From NCBI GenBank assembly GCA_007116835.1, contig SKHS01000217.1, positions 1 to 6,401 of the forward strand: DNA of 6,401 nucleotides, read 5' to 3'. Numbering within the stretch: position 1 is the first letter of the stretch; every line of letters starts with the position of its first letter. The notes beneath the pieces were generated by a model. The model was given only the letters and a program-made list of their open reading frames with translations. It made no database searches and was not told where the DNA came from. The position numbers and the translations under genes are program-made. The DNA is from Halomonas sp. GTDB lineage: Bacteria > Pseudomonadota > Gammaproteobacteria > Pseudomonadales > Halomonadaceae. This document shows positions 5,275 through 6,401 of the stretch, in pieces.

Positions 5275-6401
5275 TTAGCGCCACGGAAGGCCGCCGGGGC
5301 CACCCATACCGCCCATGCCACCTGGGCCGCCAGGACCACCTGGCCCACCGCCGCCGCCCATCATGCCGGACATGCCGCGCATCATTTTCTGCATGCCGCC
5401 TTTTTTGCCTGCCTTTTTCATCATTTTCTGCATCTGCTTGTGCTGTTTTAGCAAGCGGTTTAAGTCGGGCACTTGCAGGCCTGCGCCGGTTGCGATACGG
5501 CGCTTGCGCGAGCCGTTGATGATCTCCGGCTTACGACGCTCTTTCGGCGTCATCGAATTAATCAACGCTTCTAGCTTGCCAAGCTCTTTTTCCGGGCCAG
5601 GACCTTGAGCCATTTCTGCCATTTGCCCCATACCTGGCAGCTTACCAAGCAGGCCACCCATACCGCCCATTTTCTTGAGCTGTTGGAGCTGATCACGGAA
5701 ATCTTCTAGATCAAAACCATCGCCTTTCTTAACCTTGCTGGCCAATTTGGCGGCTTTGTCTTTATCTACCGTGCGTTCGGCTTCTTCGATCAGCGACAGC
5801 ATGTCGCCCATCCCCAGGATCCGCGATGCCACGCGATCCGGGTGGAAAGGCTCTAGGGCGTCTACCTTCTCACCAACCCCCATGAACTTGATCGGCTTGC
5901 CAGTGATATGACGAACCGAAAGCGCTGCACCACCGCGGGCGTCACCGTCAGCCTTAGTGAGAATCACCCCGGTCAGCGGCAGTGCATCGTGAAATGCTTT
6001 CGCCGTGTTCACCGCATCCTGGCCGGTCATGGCATCGACCACAAACAGCGTTTCTTGCGGCGAAATGGCCTTATGCAGCGCCTGAATTTCGGCCATCATC
6101 GCTTCGTCGATGGCCAGACGTCCGGCGGTATCGACTAACACAACATCGTGGAACTGAATTTTGGCGTGTTTGATTGCCGCCATGGCAATATCCACCGGCT
6201 TCTGATCAGAGCGAGACGGAAAGAAATCCACCTGCACTTCTTTTGCCAGCGTTTCTAGCTGATCAATCGCCGCCGGACGATAAACGTCGGCAGAGACCAC
6301 CAGCACTTTTTTCTTTTCGCGCTCGCGCAGGTAGCGCGCCAGCTTAGCTACCGAGGTGGTTTTACCTGCACCTTGCAGGCCAGCCATTAACACGACCGCA
6401 G
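5275..6401 (-). CDS. ffh: signal recognition particle GTPase Ffh (N-terminus beyond right edge)
   Basis: Binds signal sequences of nascent membrane proteins and, with 4.5S RNA and the receptor FtsY, delivers ribosomes to the SecYEG translocon. 374 whole codons are visible; roughly 100 N-terminal residues (the N domain) lie outside. Numbered from the first whole codon: P-loop GLQGAGKTT (7-15), SADVYRPAAIDQLE, DTAGR (90-94), TKADGDARGG (from 148), the GVGEK closing segment, then the methionine-rich M domain with KKMGGMGGLLGKLPGMGQM (signal-peptide-binding loop) and GSRKRRIATGAG (from 296), the 4.5S RNA-binding motif. The C-terminal tail after MSGMM is a Gly/Pro/Met-rich run ending GGLPWR, longer than the short PPGFPGR-type tail of E. 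coli Ffh. The reading frame continues through the right edge; the internal GTG and ATG near 6391 are not the start. It precedes rpsP as in E. coli and Pseudomonas. No intrinsic terminator is seen after it. Confidence 0.97.
   Translation of the reverse strand, partial: AVVLMAGLQGAGKTTSVAKLARYLREREKKKVLVVSADVYRPAAIDQLETLAKEVQVDFFPSRSDQKPVDIAMAAIKHAKIQFHDVVLVDTAGRLAIDEAMMAEIQALHKAISPQETLFVVDAMTGQDAVNTAKAFHDALPLTGVILTKADGDARGGAALSVRHITGKPIKFMGVGEKVDALEPFHPDRVASRILGMGDMLSLIEEAERTVDKDKAAKLASKVKKGDGFDLEDFRDQLQQLKKMGGMGGLLGKLPGMGQMAEMAQGPGPEKELGKLEALINSMTPKERRKPEIINGSRKRRIATGAGLQVPDLNRLLKQHKQMQKMMKKAGKKGGMQKMMRGMSGMMGGGGGPGGPGGPGGMGGMGGPGGLPWR

Noticed and set aside
5280..5360. Short tandem repeat that might suggest a repeat array
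   Set aside because: The periodicity is three bases and in frame with ffh, coding for GGP/GGM repeats; there are no spacers as in CRISPR.
5134..5608. Plus-strand frames giving Ala/His-rich and Pro-rich peptides opposite the ffh end
   Set aside because: The composition is the mirror of the Gly/Pro/Met-rich Ffh tail codons. They have no independent start signal and overlap a strongly conserved gene.

Overview
The window is a stretch of ordinary chromosomal housekeeping DNA. All eight genes lie on the minus strand, so transcription runs from the right edge to the left. Protein sequences and gene order (ffh, rpsP, rimM, trmD, rplS, xerD, dsbC, hom) point to a gammaproteobacterium, most likely a Halomonas/Vreelandella-type member of the Oceanospirillales. 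The assignment rests on recalled sequence similarity and on the pseudomonad/halomonad arrangement xerD-dsbC-hom; E. coli instead has xerD-dsbC-recJ. Codon use is mixed and moderately GC-rich throughout. I see no mobile element, tRNA, rRNA or CRISPR array.

Right part (about 4990-6401): the C-terminal three quarters of ffh, the SRP GTPase, enters from the right edge and stops at 5275. The gap to rpsP carries a long inverted repeat, a good sigma-70-like promoter (-35 TTTCCA, 17 bp, -10 TAGAAT), and a leader of about 185 nt that can fold into four helices before the rpsP start codon. One of these pairs the predicted first transcribed bases with a site more than 100 nt downstream.

Middle (about 2616-4985): the classic trmD operon, rpsP-rimM-trmD-rplS, encodes two ribosomal proteins, a 30S maturation factor and the tRNA m1G37 methyltransferase. 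Competing hairpins cover the rpsP stop codon. trmD appears to start at a TTG that overlaps the rimM stop, which would give a 35-residue N-terminal extension. A 190-nt structured spacer precedes rplS. A GC-rich hairpin with a U-tract ends the operon.

Left part (1-2584): xerD (chromosome dimer resolution), dsbC (periplasmic disulfide isomerase, with a DsbG-like CPYC active site) and hom (homoserine dehydrogenase, cut by the left edge) probably form a second transcription unit. hom starts with TTG behind a strong Shine-Dalgarno sequence.

I did not find an undescribed multi-gene system. The observations most worth a second look are RNA-level: the rpsP leader, the switch-like hairpins at the rpsP stop, and the rplS leader. 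The protein-level oddities are the TrmD extension, the DsbC active site and the Ffh tail.
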